From Thiocapsa rosea (GTDB lineage Bacteria; Pseudomonadota; Gammaproteobacteria; Chromatiales; Chromatiaceae), in NCBI RefSeq assembly GCF_003634315.1, contig NZ_RBXL01000001.1, positions 2,030,501 through 2,094,500 of the forward strand: a stretch of 64,000 nucleotides of DNA, written 5' to 3'. The notes beneath the pieces were generated by a model. The model was not told the DNA's origin, searched no databases, and worked only from the letters and a program-made list of their open reading frames with translations. This document shows, one piece after another, positions 9,348 through 18,726 of the stretch (position 1 is its first letter; every line of letters starts with the position of its first letter). A program made the position numbers and the translations under genes.

Positions 9348-10024
9348 GTTGAGGGTGACTCCTGGTTCGAGGCTAAGACCGAAGCACGAGCGATTGCTGA
9401 AAAATGTCAACCATCAATTGATTTCAGAAGGCCGCCTAGATGGCGAAATTTCGGTTTGGCGTAACTTAGGCAGATGCCGGATAACTCTCTGTCTATTCAT
9501 CAGAATACAGCCAGGGAGGGTATCCCGTGTACGAAGCGCGAATTCTACACCACTGTCTCGTTCCGTTGCTGTAGTCAATTTGCGTGTTCCATGACCACTC
9601 GCCACGGATTCCGCCCTGATTGGGTCGGCCAGGGCAGGCGGCGATGCAGGATCGCCGTTCAGCACGAATTGACCCTTCTCGGAGCAAGGGGGGCGACATG
9701 CAACGCTTGTTCGTGCTTGTGATTCGTGGGTGTCGGGGGCGGCACCGGTTCGAGATCGGGCGATCGCAGCCGGTCTCGGGCGGCGCTTAGCAGTGTCGTG
9801 AGAGGTCCGAAGCGCCCGCCGGTGCGGCGTGCCGGGCGGGCAGGATGCCCTGCGCCATGGTCTTGCGCCGCCGCGTGCGAGCCGCCCGGATCCATAGTCG
9901 ATCCGGGCGATTCGTAACAAAAGCGTTCGAGCTTTGCGAGCCGGGCATGATGCCCGGCTCGTTGTGTCACGCACGTTCCTGAGGGTCGGCGGGATCTCGA
10001 TGCCTCAGGCTCGACCGCGCGATT
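9348..10024. other. Gene-free stretch with clustered palindromes
   Basis: No gene could be supported. Frames here are arginine/proline-rich on both strands and look like shadow translation of GC-rich DNA. The right part (about 9830-9961) carries several strong inverted repeats. Confidence 0.5.
9884..9961. repeat. Cluster of REP-like hairpins
   Basis: Two perfect hairpins: GCCCGGATC-CATAGTC-GATCCGGGC (9884-9908) and CGAGCCGGGCA-TGA-TGCCCGGCTCG (9937-9961). A weaker GGGCA-GGA-TGCCC lies just upstream. The second lies downstream of the subtilase gene and could act as an RNA 3'-end stabiliser, but it has no clear T-tract. Confidence 0.6.
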
Positions 10025-12841
10025 CTAAGGCGTCCATTTTCCCGAGATGGGTGTCCAACCCGCGCCTCCGGGGCCGAAGCCGAAGACCACATCGGCAGCA
10101 CCTCCACTGTTTGCATTGCGGAGATAGAAGGCACTGGTCGAAGGATTAAAAAGCCCGACTGTCGTCTGGCCGTTGCCGTTCCAGTCACCGGTCAACGGCA
10201 ACCAACCGCGTCCGGCAGGCCCGAAGCCGAAGCTGATATCCGCAGCTCCCCCGCTGTTGGCATTGCGGAGATAGAAGGTGCTCGTGCCCGGATTGTACAG
10301 ACCGATCGTCGTCAGACCGTTGCCATTCCAATCACCGGTCAACGGCAGCCAGCCGCGCCCGCCAGGTCCGAAGCTGAAGCTGACGTCCGCAGCTCCACCG
10401 CTGTTGGCATTGCGGAGATAGAAAGTGCTCGCCGCCGGATTGTAAAGACCGACCGTGGTCCGGCCATTGCCGTTCCAATCACCGGTCAAGGGCGTCCACC
10501 CGCGCCCCGCAGGCCCGAAGCCGAAGCTCACCTCCGCAGCTCCCCCGCTGTTGGCGTTGCGGAGGTAAAACGAGCTTGTCACCGGGTTGTACAGGCCGAC
10601 CGTCGTCTGGCCGTTCCCGTTCCAGTCCCCCGTCAGCGGCCTCCAGCCCCGCCCGGGAGGACCAAAGCCGAAGACGGTGTTGGCCGGTCCCGCACTATTG
10701 GCATTGCGCAGATAGAATGTACTTGTCGCGGGATTGAAGAGCCCGTTGCTCATTCCCGATCCGGCGATGGCGGTGAAGCTGAAGCTCACCGCGCAGTTTG
10801 CCGTCACGGCTCCTGTCGTATAGGTGCTACCGCTCCAGCCGCCTGCCGGGCAGGTGCCGCCGACTGCAGTGTTGCGCGTGAAGCCGGTATTGGCCGTGAC
10901 TGTGAAACTGGCAGTCGCGCCCAGCAGCACGAGCCGTGAGGTTGGTGTGACGCTACCGCCGGGTCCGGCGGTTGCGGTGACGGTGCGAGTGACGATGATG
11001 ATCGGCGTGAAACTAAAGCTGACGGCACAGTTGCTGGCGATCGCTCCGGTCGTATAGACGTTGCCGCTCCAGCCCCCTGGAGGGCAAGTTCCAACCACCG
11101 CGTTGTTTCGCGTGTACCCGGTATTGGCGGTAACTGTGAAGCTTGCCGTCGAGCCCTGGTTCACGATTCGCAAGGAAGGCGTTACGCTCCCGCCCGTCCC
11201 GGCCGTCGCGGTGACGGTGCGCAGCGTGGGCGGGGACGGCAAGGCGTCCACGGCTCGGGCCAGGTTGACGCGCGGTTTGGTGATGGCAACCTTGCCGTCG
11301 GTCACGGGATCGCCGTTGGTGGTCAGATACTGGCGGACCTGTGACGGGGTGAGAAAGGCGCCCGTTCTCGCCTTGGCGGCACTCTGCAGGACCGCTGCCG
11401 CTCCCGCGGCGTAAGGCGCAGCCGCCGAGGTACCGCCGAAGGTGGGTGTGTAGTCTCCGGAAGTGTATCCGCCCGCTCCCCTGATATCCGGGCTGTAGGC
11501 ATCGTTCGATGGGGCGAACATGGTCAAGAAAGAGGCCGAGTTGGAGTATGCCGTCACCCGATTGGACAAGGCGTTCTCGAAGGCTGCCCAGCCCGTGGGA
11601 CAGCCGGGATTCTGCTCTTTCGTGGCGCAAGAGGTCGACGCGACACACCAGCCTTTAGAGCCGACATTGGCGTCATAGACGGCACCGACCGAATTGACAT
11701 GGGAGATACATGCCGGCCAACCGGTACCATTGCAGAATCCATCGTTTCCGGAGGAAACGAAGATCGTGATTCCTGCAGCGACGGCGTTTGCGGCAGCGGT
11801 CGTCATGGCCGGAACGGCGCTGTTGCAGGCGGTCTGACCGGAGAAAAAGCCTCCCCCGAAGCTGGTATTGATCACCAGGATCGGGTTTGCGGGATCGCTG
11901 TTCTTGTTGGTGATGGCCCACTCCCAACCGGCAATCATCGCCGACGTCGTTGCGGAGCCGGTGTTCCCGGAAGAGATCTTGATCGCGTAAAGCTTGGCCC
12001 CGGGTGCGACCCCCCCGATGTAATCGCCGACGGTACCCAGGTTGCCGGCTGCAATACCGGCGGCGGCGGTTCCATGTGCGTTGCCGAGCGTAGGGTGCGG
12101 CCGTGGATCGTTGTCGTTGTCTCCGGTGTCTCGCCCGCCGATGACCTTGGCGTTGAAGATCGGTTGGCCGCCCCCGCCCAGCATGGGATGGCTGGTGTCG
12201 ATGCCGGTGTCGGTCACGGCGATGCTGATCCCGCTGCCGTTGTAGGTGCTGCGCGGCGTGACCGCATTCATCAGCGGCAAGCCCTGTCGGAGCTGCGGCT
12301 CCAACTGCCAGTCATGCTCGATCCGGACGACATCGGGGTGGCGTGCAATCGCGTCTAAAGCGTCCGGAGTAACCCGCGCAGCGAAGCCGAACTGGTACGA
12401 GAAGCGCTGGGTCACCTGAACGCCCGGACCCGCGATCTCGCCGAGCACCCGCTCGACCTCCTCGGTCACGGCATTCGAGAGATCAACCCGGATGGACTCG
12501 TTCTGAAGGTCGTAGAAGACGGCGTCGCTCTCCCCGTCTAGACCCTCGGGTACCTCGGCGGACAACAACGACTGAGCGGCCAAGACCTCGGCTGCCGCCG
12601 TCGGGCGAAGTGACACGATCACCTGGGTTTCGGGCAAGCCTGCCCGAAAGTCGGCCAACACGGCCGATGAGTCGAGCAGCTTGGCGTTACTCGCAAGGCG
12701 GTCGGTCAGGACCGATGGGGGCGTGTCGAGGTCCGACCTCGGGTCAGTGGGTTCCTGGCCGGCCTGGATGATTGCGGGTACAAGACAAAAGAGCGACAAA
12801 ACGATAAAACGGCTGACGAAACCTGCCATTGGCGATGCCAT
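10025..12841 (-). CDS. Secreted subtilisin-like (S8) serine protease with two beta-repeat domains and five-repeat propeller module
   Basis: Start fixed by AAGGAGG 5 bases before the ATG. A signal peptide covers residues 1-27, and an inhibitor_I9-like propeptide runs to about 195. The S8 triad is visible: Asp211 in AVTDTGIDTSHP, His256 in GNAHGTAAAGI and Ser472 in GGTSAAAPYAAG; the oxyanion Asn lies in SSGNDG near 365. Several cysteines in 368-415 could form disulfides, fitting an extracellular enzyme. Two ~75-residue repeats follow (TVTATAGTGGSVTPSLRIV and TVTATAGPGGSVTPTSRLV), of the bacterial surface beta-repeat type. The five-repeat module (700-936) ends two residues before the stop. The protein is an exported endopeptidase; substrate unknown. 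Confidence 0.93.
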   Translation of the reverse strand: MASPMAGFVSRFIVLSLFCLVPAIIQAGQEPTDPRSDLDTPPSVLTDRLASNAKLLDSSAVLADFRAGLPETQVIVSLRPTAAAEVLAAQSLLSAEVPEGLDGESDAVFYDLQNESIRVDLSNAVTEEVERVLGEIAGPGVQVTQRFSYQFGFAARVTPDALDAIARHPDVVRIEHDWQLEPQLRQGLPLMNAVTPRSTYNGSGISIAVTDTGIDTSHPMLGGGGQPIFNAKVIGGRDTGDNDNDPRPHPTLGNAHGTAAAGIAAGNLGTVGDYIGGVAPGAKLYAIKISSGNTGSATTSAMIAGWEWAITNKNSDPANPILVINTSFGGGFFSGQTACNSAVPAMTTAAANAVAAGITIFVSSGNDGFCNGTGWPACISHVNSVGAVYDANVGSKGWCVASTSCATKEQNPGCPTGWAAFENALSNRVTAYSNSASFLTMFAPSNDAYSPDIRGAGGYTSGDYTPTFGGTSAAAPYAAGAAAVLQSAAKARTGAFLTPSQVRQYLTTNGDPVTDGKVAITKPRVNLARAVDALPSPPTLRTVTATAGTGGSVTPSLRIVNQGSTASFTVTANTGYTRNNAVVGTCPPGGWSGNVYTTGAIASNCAVSFSFTPIIIVTRTVTATAGPGGSVTPTSRLVLLGATASFTVTANTGFTRNTAVGGTCPAGGWSGSTYTTGAVTANCAVSFSFTAIAGSGMSNGLFNPATSTFYLRNANSAGPANTVFGFGPPGRGWRPLTGDWNGNGQTTVGLYNPVTSSFYLRNANSGGAAEVSFGFGPAGRGWTPLTGDWNGNGRTTVGLYNPAASTFYLRNANSGGAADVSFSFGPGGRGWLPLTGDWNGNGLTTIGLYNPGTSTFYLRNANSGGAADISFGFGPAGRGWLPLTGDWNGNGQTTVGLFNPSTSAFYLRNANSGGAADVVFGFGPGGAGWTPISGKWTP
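10034..10744 (-). repeat. Five-repeat module, copy D
   Basis: 237 residues with very uniform units (FYLRNANSGGAAD in most repeats, GDWNGNG loops). The low divergence between its repeats suggests recent internal amplification or homogenisation. It ends PISGKW. Confidence 0.92.
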
Positions 12842-13245
12842 GCTGCCTCCTTATCGGAACGGATGAATCCGCGCGTGCGCGAAGCCCTGTTGTGGATCAA
12901 TGCTGAGCATAGGCGATTTCCGCACTTTTTGACATTGAGGCCGACGCTTCAATTGGGATATCCAGCCTCCGGATCGCCCGGGACAGCGGCAAGTGCGCCC
13001 GATCTTCTTGAACGCGGATGCTTTGGAGCGATAGGTCACGGCGGCGAGCGGGTTCGCCGATGTGACGGGAAAAGCGGCCTTGCGGTTGTGCGGTGACTCC
13101 GCCGGCTGAAGTAACATTCGTAAGACTGATGTTGGCGCTCGTCGAGCAGCGGAACCGAGACACTCCGATGAAGTCGCAATCGGGAGGAATGTGGTCGCTC
13201 CGGACGGCCTGGCGACGGACTTCAACAGTTTGATGGGATGTCACG
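12842..13245. other. Divergent intergenic region between the subtilase and the toroid protein
   Basis: Both flanking genes read outwards from here, so promoters for both must lie inside. I could not assign convincing -35/-10 pairs. No gene is supported. Confidence 0.5.
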
Positions 13246-15567
13246 ATGAAAGCGAAAATAGCCCTTGGCCTGGCGTTTGTGATGATTTCCATGCTCGCCG
13301 GTGGGCAAACGTCCCCGGGCGGGAGTGCTTCAGGTCTGGCGGGCGCGGAAGGCAACTCCGCGGAGATCTCGCTCGAGACCCGTAACGAGGTCGCTTTTGC
13401 CCGCACGGCCGATATTCGCGAGCGATCCGAGTCACTTCACGATCGCGCAGTGCGGCATGATTCCTGGATGCGACAGAGTTTGATGCCCGCGGGCGGAGTG
13501 ATGTCCGCCCAGTTCACGGATCAGACGTACAGTAGGGTTCAGAGCTATGGTGGCCGCCGCGACCCCGCAATTTGGACGGGCGCCTATCTGGCCGCTCAGG
13601 CGCTGCGGCTCATGGATACCGAATCCGAGGAAGCCGCGCGCCGGCTCGCGGAGTCAGTTCGTGTCCTCGATCGTTGGTGGCGGATCTCGGGTGATCCGGG
13701 TTATCTCGCGCGGTTTGCGGCGCCGACCGATAGTGCGGCCGCAATCTTGGCGACCTTGTCGGCCGATGATCCCGAGGTGATTCGCAACGTTTCCTTCGAG
13801 GGGCAGACATGGCATTGGCGCGGCCGCGTCAGTCGGGATCAATATCAGGGCGTGATGCTCGGAATGTCGCTCGCCTATGAGGCGACCCAGGATCCCGCGA
13901 TCCGTCGGATCATCCGTGAAAACGTGACTGGTTTTGCCGAACAGCTGATGCGCAGTGAACGCAAGCGGGTCAAGGTGATTATTAACGACTCCAGTAATTT
14001 CTCGACAACGCTGACGCTGCAGCATGTTGTCTACACGGACGACGAAACTCCGGATGGGGTGCCGATTCTCCGGGTTTCGACGAGCCCCTTTGCGGCGGAG
14101 GGGTCGGGGATGCTCGTTTTTTGGCCCAATCCGAGCGAATTCGTGCGGCAGATCCCGGGTCTTGGATCATTGCCGGATGTCTTTCTACCCAGTCAAGCCA
14201 TTCAACTCGCGGCGACTTTTCGTGTGGCGATGCAGGTCACGGAGGGGGTTCCCGGCTTTGAAGCACGCCATCAGGCGTTGCGTGCTCATTACGATGCGAA
14301 CTTCGGTAAATGGTTCGATATCGCCAAAGGCTGGGAGAATACCAATGAATGTGGTGATAGCTACCATGGTCTGAACATTGCGTTTATGCCCTTGTTCAAC
14401 TGGGTTAGCCTCGAAACGGATCCACTGCGAAAGGGGCGGCTCCAGCGCGAGGTTCTTCGGAATCGACTCTGGTCCGCTGTTGCGTCGCACAAAAATGTTT
14501 TCTTTGCGTATATCTATGCTTCGCTGGCGCCTCCGGGAGATTCTACCGAGGAGCTGATCGCCGCGAGCTTGGCGCAGCTCGCGCTGTTTCCCGATGCGCC
14601 GCAGCGTGCGCTTCCGCTCGACGTGCGCGGCAAGTATCCGGCTGATCCGAACTGTCCCGGGCTTTCGGCGGTCGCTACCGATGTGAATGATCGGGCCGGG
14701 GCGACCTTCATCTGGGAGCGGCACCCCTGGAAGCTTGTCGATGCGGGCGGCTTGAATATGGCCTATGCCGGGGTCGATTATCTGTTGGCCTTTTGGCTCG
14801 GCCGCTACGCCGGATTCATACCAGATGATTCGGTCGCTACTGTCGGCCTCTACAACCCCGTCGGCAGTACTTTTTTCCTGCGCGATACGAACAGCAGCGG
14901 GCCGGCCGATTTACGCTACGATTTCGGTCCCAGGGATTCCGGATGGCGCCCGTTGGCTGGCGATTGGAACGGCAATGGGCAGTCGACGGCAGGTCTATAC
15001 AACCGATCTACAGGGACCTTCTATTTGCGGGACAGTCATTCAGGAGGCCAGGCTGACCGGCGCTTTCGCTTTGGTCCGAGTGCTGCCCAGAACTGGCTCC
15101 CGCTAAGCGGTGACTGGGACGGGGATGGTCAGTCAACGGTTGGACTCTATAGCCCGTCGACCGGAATCTTTTTCCTGCGCAACAGCCATGCCGGAGGAAT
15201 GGCCGATCACAGTTTTCGCTTCGGCCCGAGTAAGTCGCGCTGGTTGCCGCTGAGCGGAGATTGGAGCGGTGACGGTCGGACCACGGTCGGGTTATTCGAT
15301 CCGTCGACCGGGACCTTTTTTCTGCGCGACGATCATGCGGGTGGAATGGCCGATCACAGCTTCCGCTTCGGACCGCAGTCATCAGGTTTGCTGCCGCTCA
15401 GCGGTGATTGGAATGGAGACGGGCGTAGCACGGTTGGGCTCTATGATCCGATGACGGGTCGATTCTGGTTGCGTAACAGCCTTTCGGGCGGGACGGCAGA
15501 CGTCAGTTTTCAGTTTGGCCCGGCGCCGTCGGCTTGGCTCCCGCTGGCCGGGCGGTGGATGCGTTAG
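13246..15567 (+). CDS. Secreted putative alpha/alpha-toroid (glycosidase-like) protein with five-repeat propeller module
   Basis: 773 residues. MKAKIALGLAFVMISMLAGG is a signal peptide, possibly of lipoprotein-like length but with no lipobox Cys. Residues 45-530 are helix-rich, with motifs of (alpha/alpha) toroid folds: DPAIWTGAYLAAQALRL, a paired helix at LAESVRVLDRWW, QYQGVMLGMSLAYEAT, and ECGDSYHGLNIAFMPLF. I cannot name the family. A polysaccharide-active enzyme is plausible; catalytic acids are not identifiable by eye. Residues 534-771 are the five-repeat module. It is the only member of the repeat cluster on the plus strand. Its last 65 bases overlap the end of the convergent membrane-protein gene. 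Confidence 0.8.
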   Translation: MKAKIALGLAFVMISMLAGGQTSPGGSASGLAGAEGNSAEISLETRNEVAFARTADIRERSESLHDRAVRHDSWMRQSLMPAGGVMSAQFTDQTYSRVQSYGGRRDPAIWTGAYLAAQALRLMDTESEEAARRLAESVRVLDRWWRISGDPGYLARFAAPTDSAAAILATLSADDPEVIRNVSFEGQTWHWRGRVSRDQYQGVMLGMSLAYEATQDPAIRRIIRENVTGFAEQLMRSERKRVKVIINDSSNFSTTLTLQHVVYTDDETPDGVPILRVSTSPFAAEGSGMLVFWPNPSEFVRQIPGLGSLPDVFLPSQAIQLAATFRVAMQVTEGVPGFEARHQALRAHYDANFGKWFDIAKGWENTNECGDSYHGLNIAFMPLFNWVSLETDPLRKGRLQREVLRNRLWSAVASHKNVFFAYIYASLAPPGDSTEELIAASLAQLALFPDAPQRALPLDVRGKYPADPNCPGLSAVATDVNDRAGATFIWERHPWKLVDAGGLNMAYAGVDYLLAFWLGRYAGFIPDDSVATVGLYNPVGSTFFLRDTNSSGPADLRYDFGPRDSGWRPLAGDWNGNGQSTAGLYNRSTGTFYLRDSHSGGQADRRFRFGPSAAQNWLPLSGDWDGDGQSTVGLYSPSTGIFFLRNSHAGGMADHSFRFGPSKSRWLPLSGDWSGDGRTTVGLFDPSTGTFFLRDDHAGGMADHSFRFGPQSSGLLPLSGDWNGDGRSTVGLYDPMTGRFWLRNSLSGGTADVSFQFGPAPSAWLPLAGRWMR
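14845..15558 (+). repeat. Five-repeat module, copy E
   Basis: 238 residues: the second repeat has one extra residue (PSAAQNWLPL), the other units are 49 and the last is 41. It starts GLYNPVGSTF and ends PLAGRW. Confidence 0.9.
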
Positions 15568-16987
15568 CTGCGGAAGTCTGTCGGGTCGCCACCCAGACCG
15601 TCATCATCCAAAAGACCAGCGCAGGCATGAAATGCATGAAAACGCGGTTGATGCTTGTGCCTTGAACAGCCCAGAGATAGGCATCGGTCCAGAAAAAGAG
15701 AATGTATAGACCGATAAGACTCGCAAGTGCCCATACGATCCCTGCGCGTTCCCACGGCTGTGTATCTTGCCGTGTAGCGCGTGGCAGTGTCCAAAGCACC
15801 GCGAGGACTGTAAGGTATCCGAGAAGATGCCAGTTGTCGTACAGGAAGAAGTGTTTGAGCACTGGTGCCCAGACTCCGTGGTACGCCAGATCGAACCGAC
15901 CTAGGTACGGCAGCTCGATCCGCTCGAGCCCTAACCAAATCTGTCCGAGCCCCGGCAGGTCGACGCTGACTCCGCCGGTGGTCCAAAGCAGCAGGCCGAA
16001 TCCCAGCAATAATCCAGGCAGGACGAGCAGCCAACCCCCGCGGAGTCGTGCGGCGGTCCATGCGGGGATGAACAGCAGCGCCCACATGACGCCCTCCTGT
16101 TTGATCAGCGCACTGCAGAGGATGAGTGCGAGTGCAAGGCCCAGCTGACGTCGATCCTCGGACCGCGTCCATTGCAAGAACGCCATGAAGGCGAACCCGA
16201 GCGCTGTTGCCATCCACAGATCGGCATACCCCGCCAAGGCGATGTGCGTGTTCAGCAAGGGCATGGACATGAGAAGCCACATAAAGACCAGGGCGGTCAG
16301 TGCCGATACGCCCCAAAGGCGTGCCTGCCCATAGAAGCCGAGCGCGAGCGCAAGCGCGCAGCCCAGCCAGGGAAGATTGGCGGCGGTTTCGTTCCAGCTA
16401 CCCAGGGCCAATGCCGGCCAGGCGGCGATGAGCGAGACCGTGGCCGGGTAGTTCCAAGCGTCGACGGTGTAGGCGTTGCCCGAGGTGTCGCTCAGCCAGT
16501 CCTGCGGCGAGACGAACGGGACCAGCGCGCGGAGCTCCGACCAGACCCGTGCGCGTGCGGCCCAGGTTGTCCAGGCATCCCAGGGAAAAAGTGGTTGCCA
16601 CCAGACCTCGAGCGCTAGCCCGATGAAACGCACGGCGAGCCAAAGGGCGAGCATACCGAAGGCGAGGCGGGTCCAGAACGATGCGGGGATGGCGTCTCGG
16701 TGCGATGGTGCGACGGGGCTTTGGTGACGGATCACGCGTATTGCGATCATGACCAACAGCGTCAGAACGAGGGCGGAAGGTGCAAAGGCAAGCGAACCGA
16801 GCAGGAATGCCTGAAGTTGCAGGAGCAGGGTGACCCCGATTAGCCCCAAAACATAACCGTAACCCAAAATGAGCGGCCAACGTCCGGGGGTCGGCTCGGG
16901 CCAGAATACGCGCAGCCACAGGATGGCAGCCAGCGAAGGGAGGAGGAGCGCGGCCCAGACCGACAACCAGCTTAATCCCTGAGTCAT
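15503..16987 (-). CDS. Polytopic membrane protein, possible GT-C-fold glycosyltransferase
   Basis: 494 residues with about 11-13 hydrophobic segments. The first begins at residue 8 and the last ends in FMHFMPALVFWMMTVWVA. After the third or fourth segment there is a periplasmic loop with WWQPLFPWDAWTTWAARA; an acidic residue at this place is typical of lipid-phosphosugar-dependent GT-C enzymes. No family-defining motif is certain. The ATG overlaps the stop of the upstream gene (ATGA, 16984-16987), so the two are almost surely co-translated. The 3' end overlaps the convergent toroid gene by 65 bases. Confidence 0.7.
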   Translation of the reverse strand: MTQGLSWLSVWAALLLPSLAAILWLRVFWPEPTPGRWPLILGYGYVLGLIGVTLLLQLQAFLLGSLAFAPSALVLTLLVMIAIRVIRHQSPVAPSHRDAIPASFWTRLAFGMLALWLAVRFIGLALEVWWQPLFPWDAWTTWAARARVWSELRALVPFVSPQDWLSDTSGNAYTVDAWNYPATVSLIAAWPALALGSWNETAANLPWLGCALALALGFYGQARLWGVSALTALVFMWLLMSMPLLNTHIALAGYADLWMATALGFAFMAFLQWTRSEDRRQLGLALALILCSALIKQEGVMWALLFIPAWTAARLRGGWLLVLPGLLLGFGLLLWTTGGVSVDLPGLGQIWLGLERIELPYLGRFDLAYHGVWAPVLKHFFLYDNWHLLGYLTVLAVLWTLPRATRQDTQPWERAGIVWALASLIGLYILFFWTDAYLWAVQGTSINRVFMHFMPALVFWMMTVWVATRQTSAANASTARPAGAKPTAPGQTEN

Positions 16988-18165
16988 GATGCGGTCTCTC
17001 CTTGCACGCGGAACAGACCTCCGACGCCCGGAGCGACGGCGATCAACTCCGCAGGGAGGGTATGGCTTGGGTCACTGAGCATTGCGCGCTCCCGGTCGTA
17101 GCGCATCTCTTGCGTCGGCCCCAGAAGCAGGATGAAGTCGCCTGGTCGCGCCTGGGCGGACGATGGCAGTTCTGTCATGCCTCTGTAGACTCGGTGCGGG
17201 ATCAAGTGATATCCGAGTCGAGCGGCGCGATAGCCTTGAGGGTCTGCGCTGATCAAGAAGATCCGCGCAGGCTCAGGGGGAAGTTGCGCGCGAAAGCCGT
17301 CTGCCGCGTCTCTGAGATCCTTGTCGGGAGCGACTCCGAGACGCTCGCTGGGCTCCAGAATCGCGAAACGTGCATAGGTCGCACCGAGTCGCGCGCCGAG
17401 CTCGAGTTGCCAACGTACGTCCAGAGCAAGCCAGCCGAGCAACACAAACGCAGCCAAGGCGCTCGCCGACGCAGGCATGGCAAAGCGGCGTGAGATGAGC
17501 AGGTAGAGTAGGCCGCTCAGCGTGACCCAGATTGCGGCGGTGGCTGCAGGGGACGGGGCGGCAAATTCCCTGCTGCTGCGATACAGATTGATCGAGCTGT
17601 CTTGCCAAGGCCCGAGCTGCCGCCACTGGGCAAACCTTGACTCCAGCGTCTCGCGCCAGGTCGGCGGCTCCGGTCGCAGCGTTAGGCGCTTTACCGCTAG
17701 CGTCTCGTGCGACGGACCGTCGATTGAAAGGCCGAGGGCCTGGATTCCTCCAACCCATGCCTGATCCTCGCGTAGATCAACCAGACCGGCCTTGCGCTCG
17801 GCGGCACTCAACGGTCGCGTCTGATCTTTTCCCGGCAGTGCGGTCGAACTCCAGATCAAGGTAACGGATTGCTCGGGATCGAGGAGGCCACTGATGTCCA
17901 ATCCGATGCGCCCGTAACGCTCCGCCGGCACGCCGCGTAGCGACGCCAATACGATGTGCTCCTGCCCCGGATCGCGAGGCTCCAGGCCGTCTTCGGACGT
18001 CTTCGCGTACCGATTCATTAGCCTGAACTCGTTGCCCGCCAAGTCGATTGGCGGCCATCTTGGAGACCCCGTGATCTGTTCGTAGAGCACAAGGCCGCCG
18101 AGCAGAACGAGCAGCCCGCCGAGTCCGGCGAGCACTGCTTGGACAGAGTGTTTTCCCGTGATCAC
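16984..18165 (-). CDS. Membrane-anchored protein of unknown function, partner of the polytopic membrane protein
   Basis: 393 residues. An N-terminal membrane segment (AVLAGLGGLLVLLGGLVLYEQI) is followed by a roughly 180-residue beta-rich domain. Two more membrane segments follow near 210-250 (AAIWVTLSGLLYLLI; ALAAFVLLGWLALDV), then a soluble C-terminal domain of about 140 residues with no recognised motif. It shares a 4-base start/stop overlap with the downstream membrane-protein gene. I do not recognise the family; a role beside the putative GT-C enzyme in glycan assembly is inferred only from the overlap. Confidence 0.7.
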   Translation of the reverse strand: MITGKHSVQAVLAGLGGLLVLLGGLVLYEQITGSPRWPPIDLAGNEFRLMNRYAKTSEDGLEPRDPGQEHIVLASLRGVPAERYGRIGLDISGLLDPEQSVTLIWSSTALPGKDQTRPLSAAERKAGLVDLREDQAWVGGIQALGLSIDGPSHETLAVKRLTLRPEPPTWRETLESRFAQWRQLGPWQDSSINLYRSSREFAAPSPAATAAIWVTLSGLLYLLISRRFAMPASASALAAFVLLGWLALDVRWQLELGARLGATYARFAILEPSERLGVAPDKDLRDAADGFRAQLPPEPARIFLISADPQGYRAARLGYHLIPHRVYRGMTELPSSAQARPGDFILLLGPTQEMRYDRERAMLSDPSHTLPAELIAVAPGVGGLFRVQGETAS

Positions 18166-18726
18166 GCCCGTCCTCGATCCCAGCCGATGTTTCCGATTTC
18201 CCCGTCGACCCCGTCATTTGCACCACGCAAGGTCGCGGTCGCTAGCTCGGCGCAAGCCAACCGAGCCATTGAATGCACAGCCTTAATTGCCGAGCACGAC
18301 GTCCGGTTTCGGCCGCATACGAGGCCCTTTCTGCTTCGCTTGACCATCTCAGTCAGGTCGATCCCCGTTCCTAAACGTGCCTATAGTGTACAATCCACTA
18401 TGGTTTTCGAGGTCCGGCGAGGGTTTGGTGATGGGCGATAGGGTAACCCAGGTGCGGGGCAAAGGTGAGCCGGATAGGGTTTGCTTGGACAAATCGGCCT
18501 CCCATGCCGATGCAATGCCTTCTCCGACAGCCTTGCGTATCTGCGGGTGCTCAAGGCTCGACGCCAGGTTTCCGCTGGACGAACCGCGTCTCGCTGAAGA
18601 CCTAGAGGCGTGCGTGCGAGGCGTACGATCTCGTTGTTGCGCCTCGCCCGCTGGCTTGCTAAGGGTTCCTTGCGGTCTGCTCGGCCAGCAGCGCAGCGCG
18701 AGTCGCCCGATCGCGGAGGGGGTATC
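18166..18726. other. Divergent intergenic region before the GT41 gene
   Basis: Contains a short inverted repeat ATAGTG-(7)-CACTAT at 18383-18401. No gene is supported. Promoters for the minus-strand membrane pair and the plus-strand GT41 gene should lie here. Confidence 0.45.

Noticed and set aside
9414-9974. 186-codon minus frame
   Set aside because: Arg/Pro-rich, overlaps hairpin repeats, no ribosome binding site or family signal.
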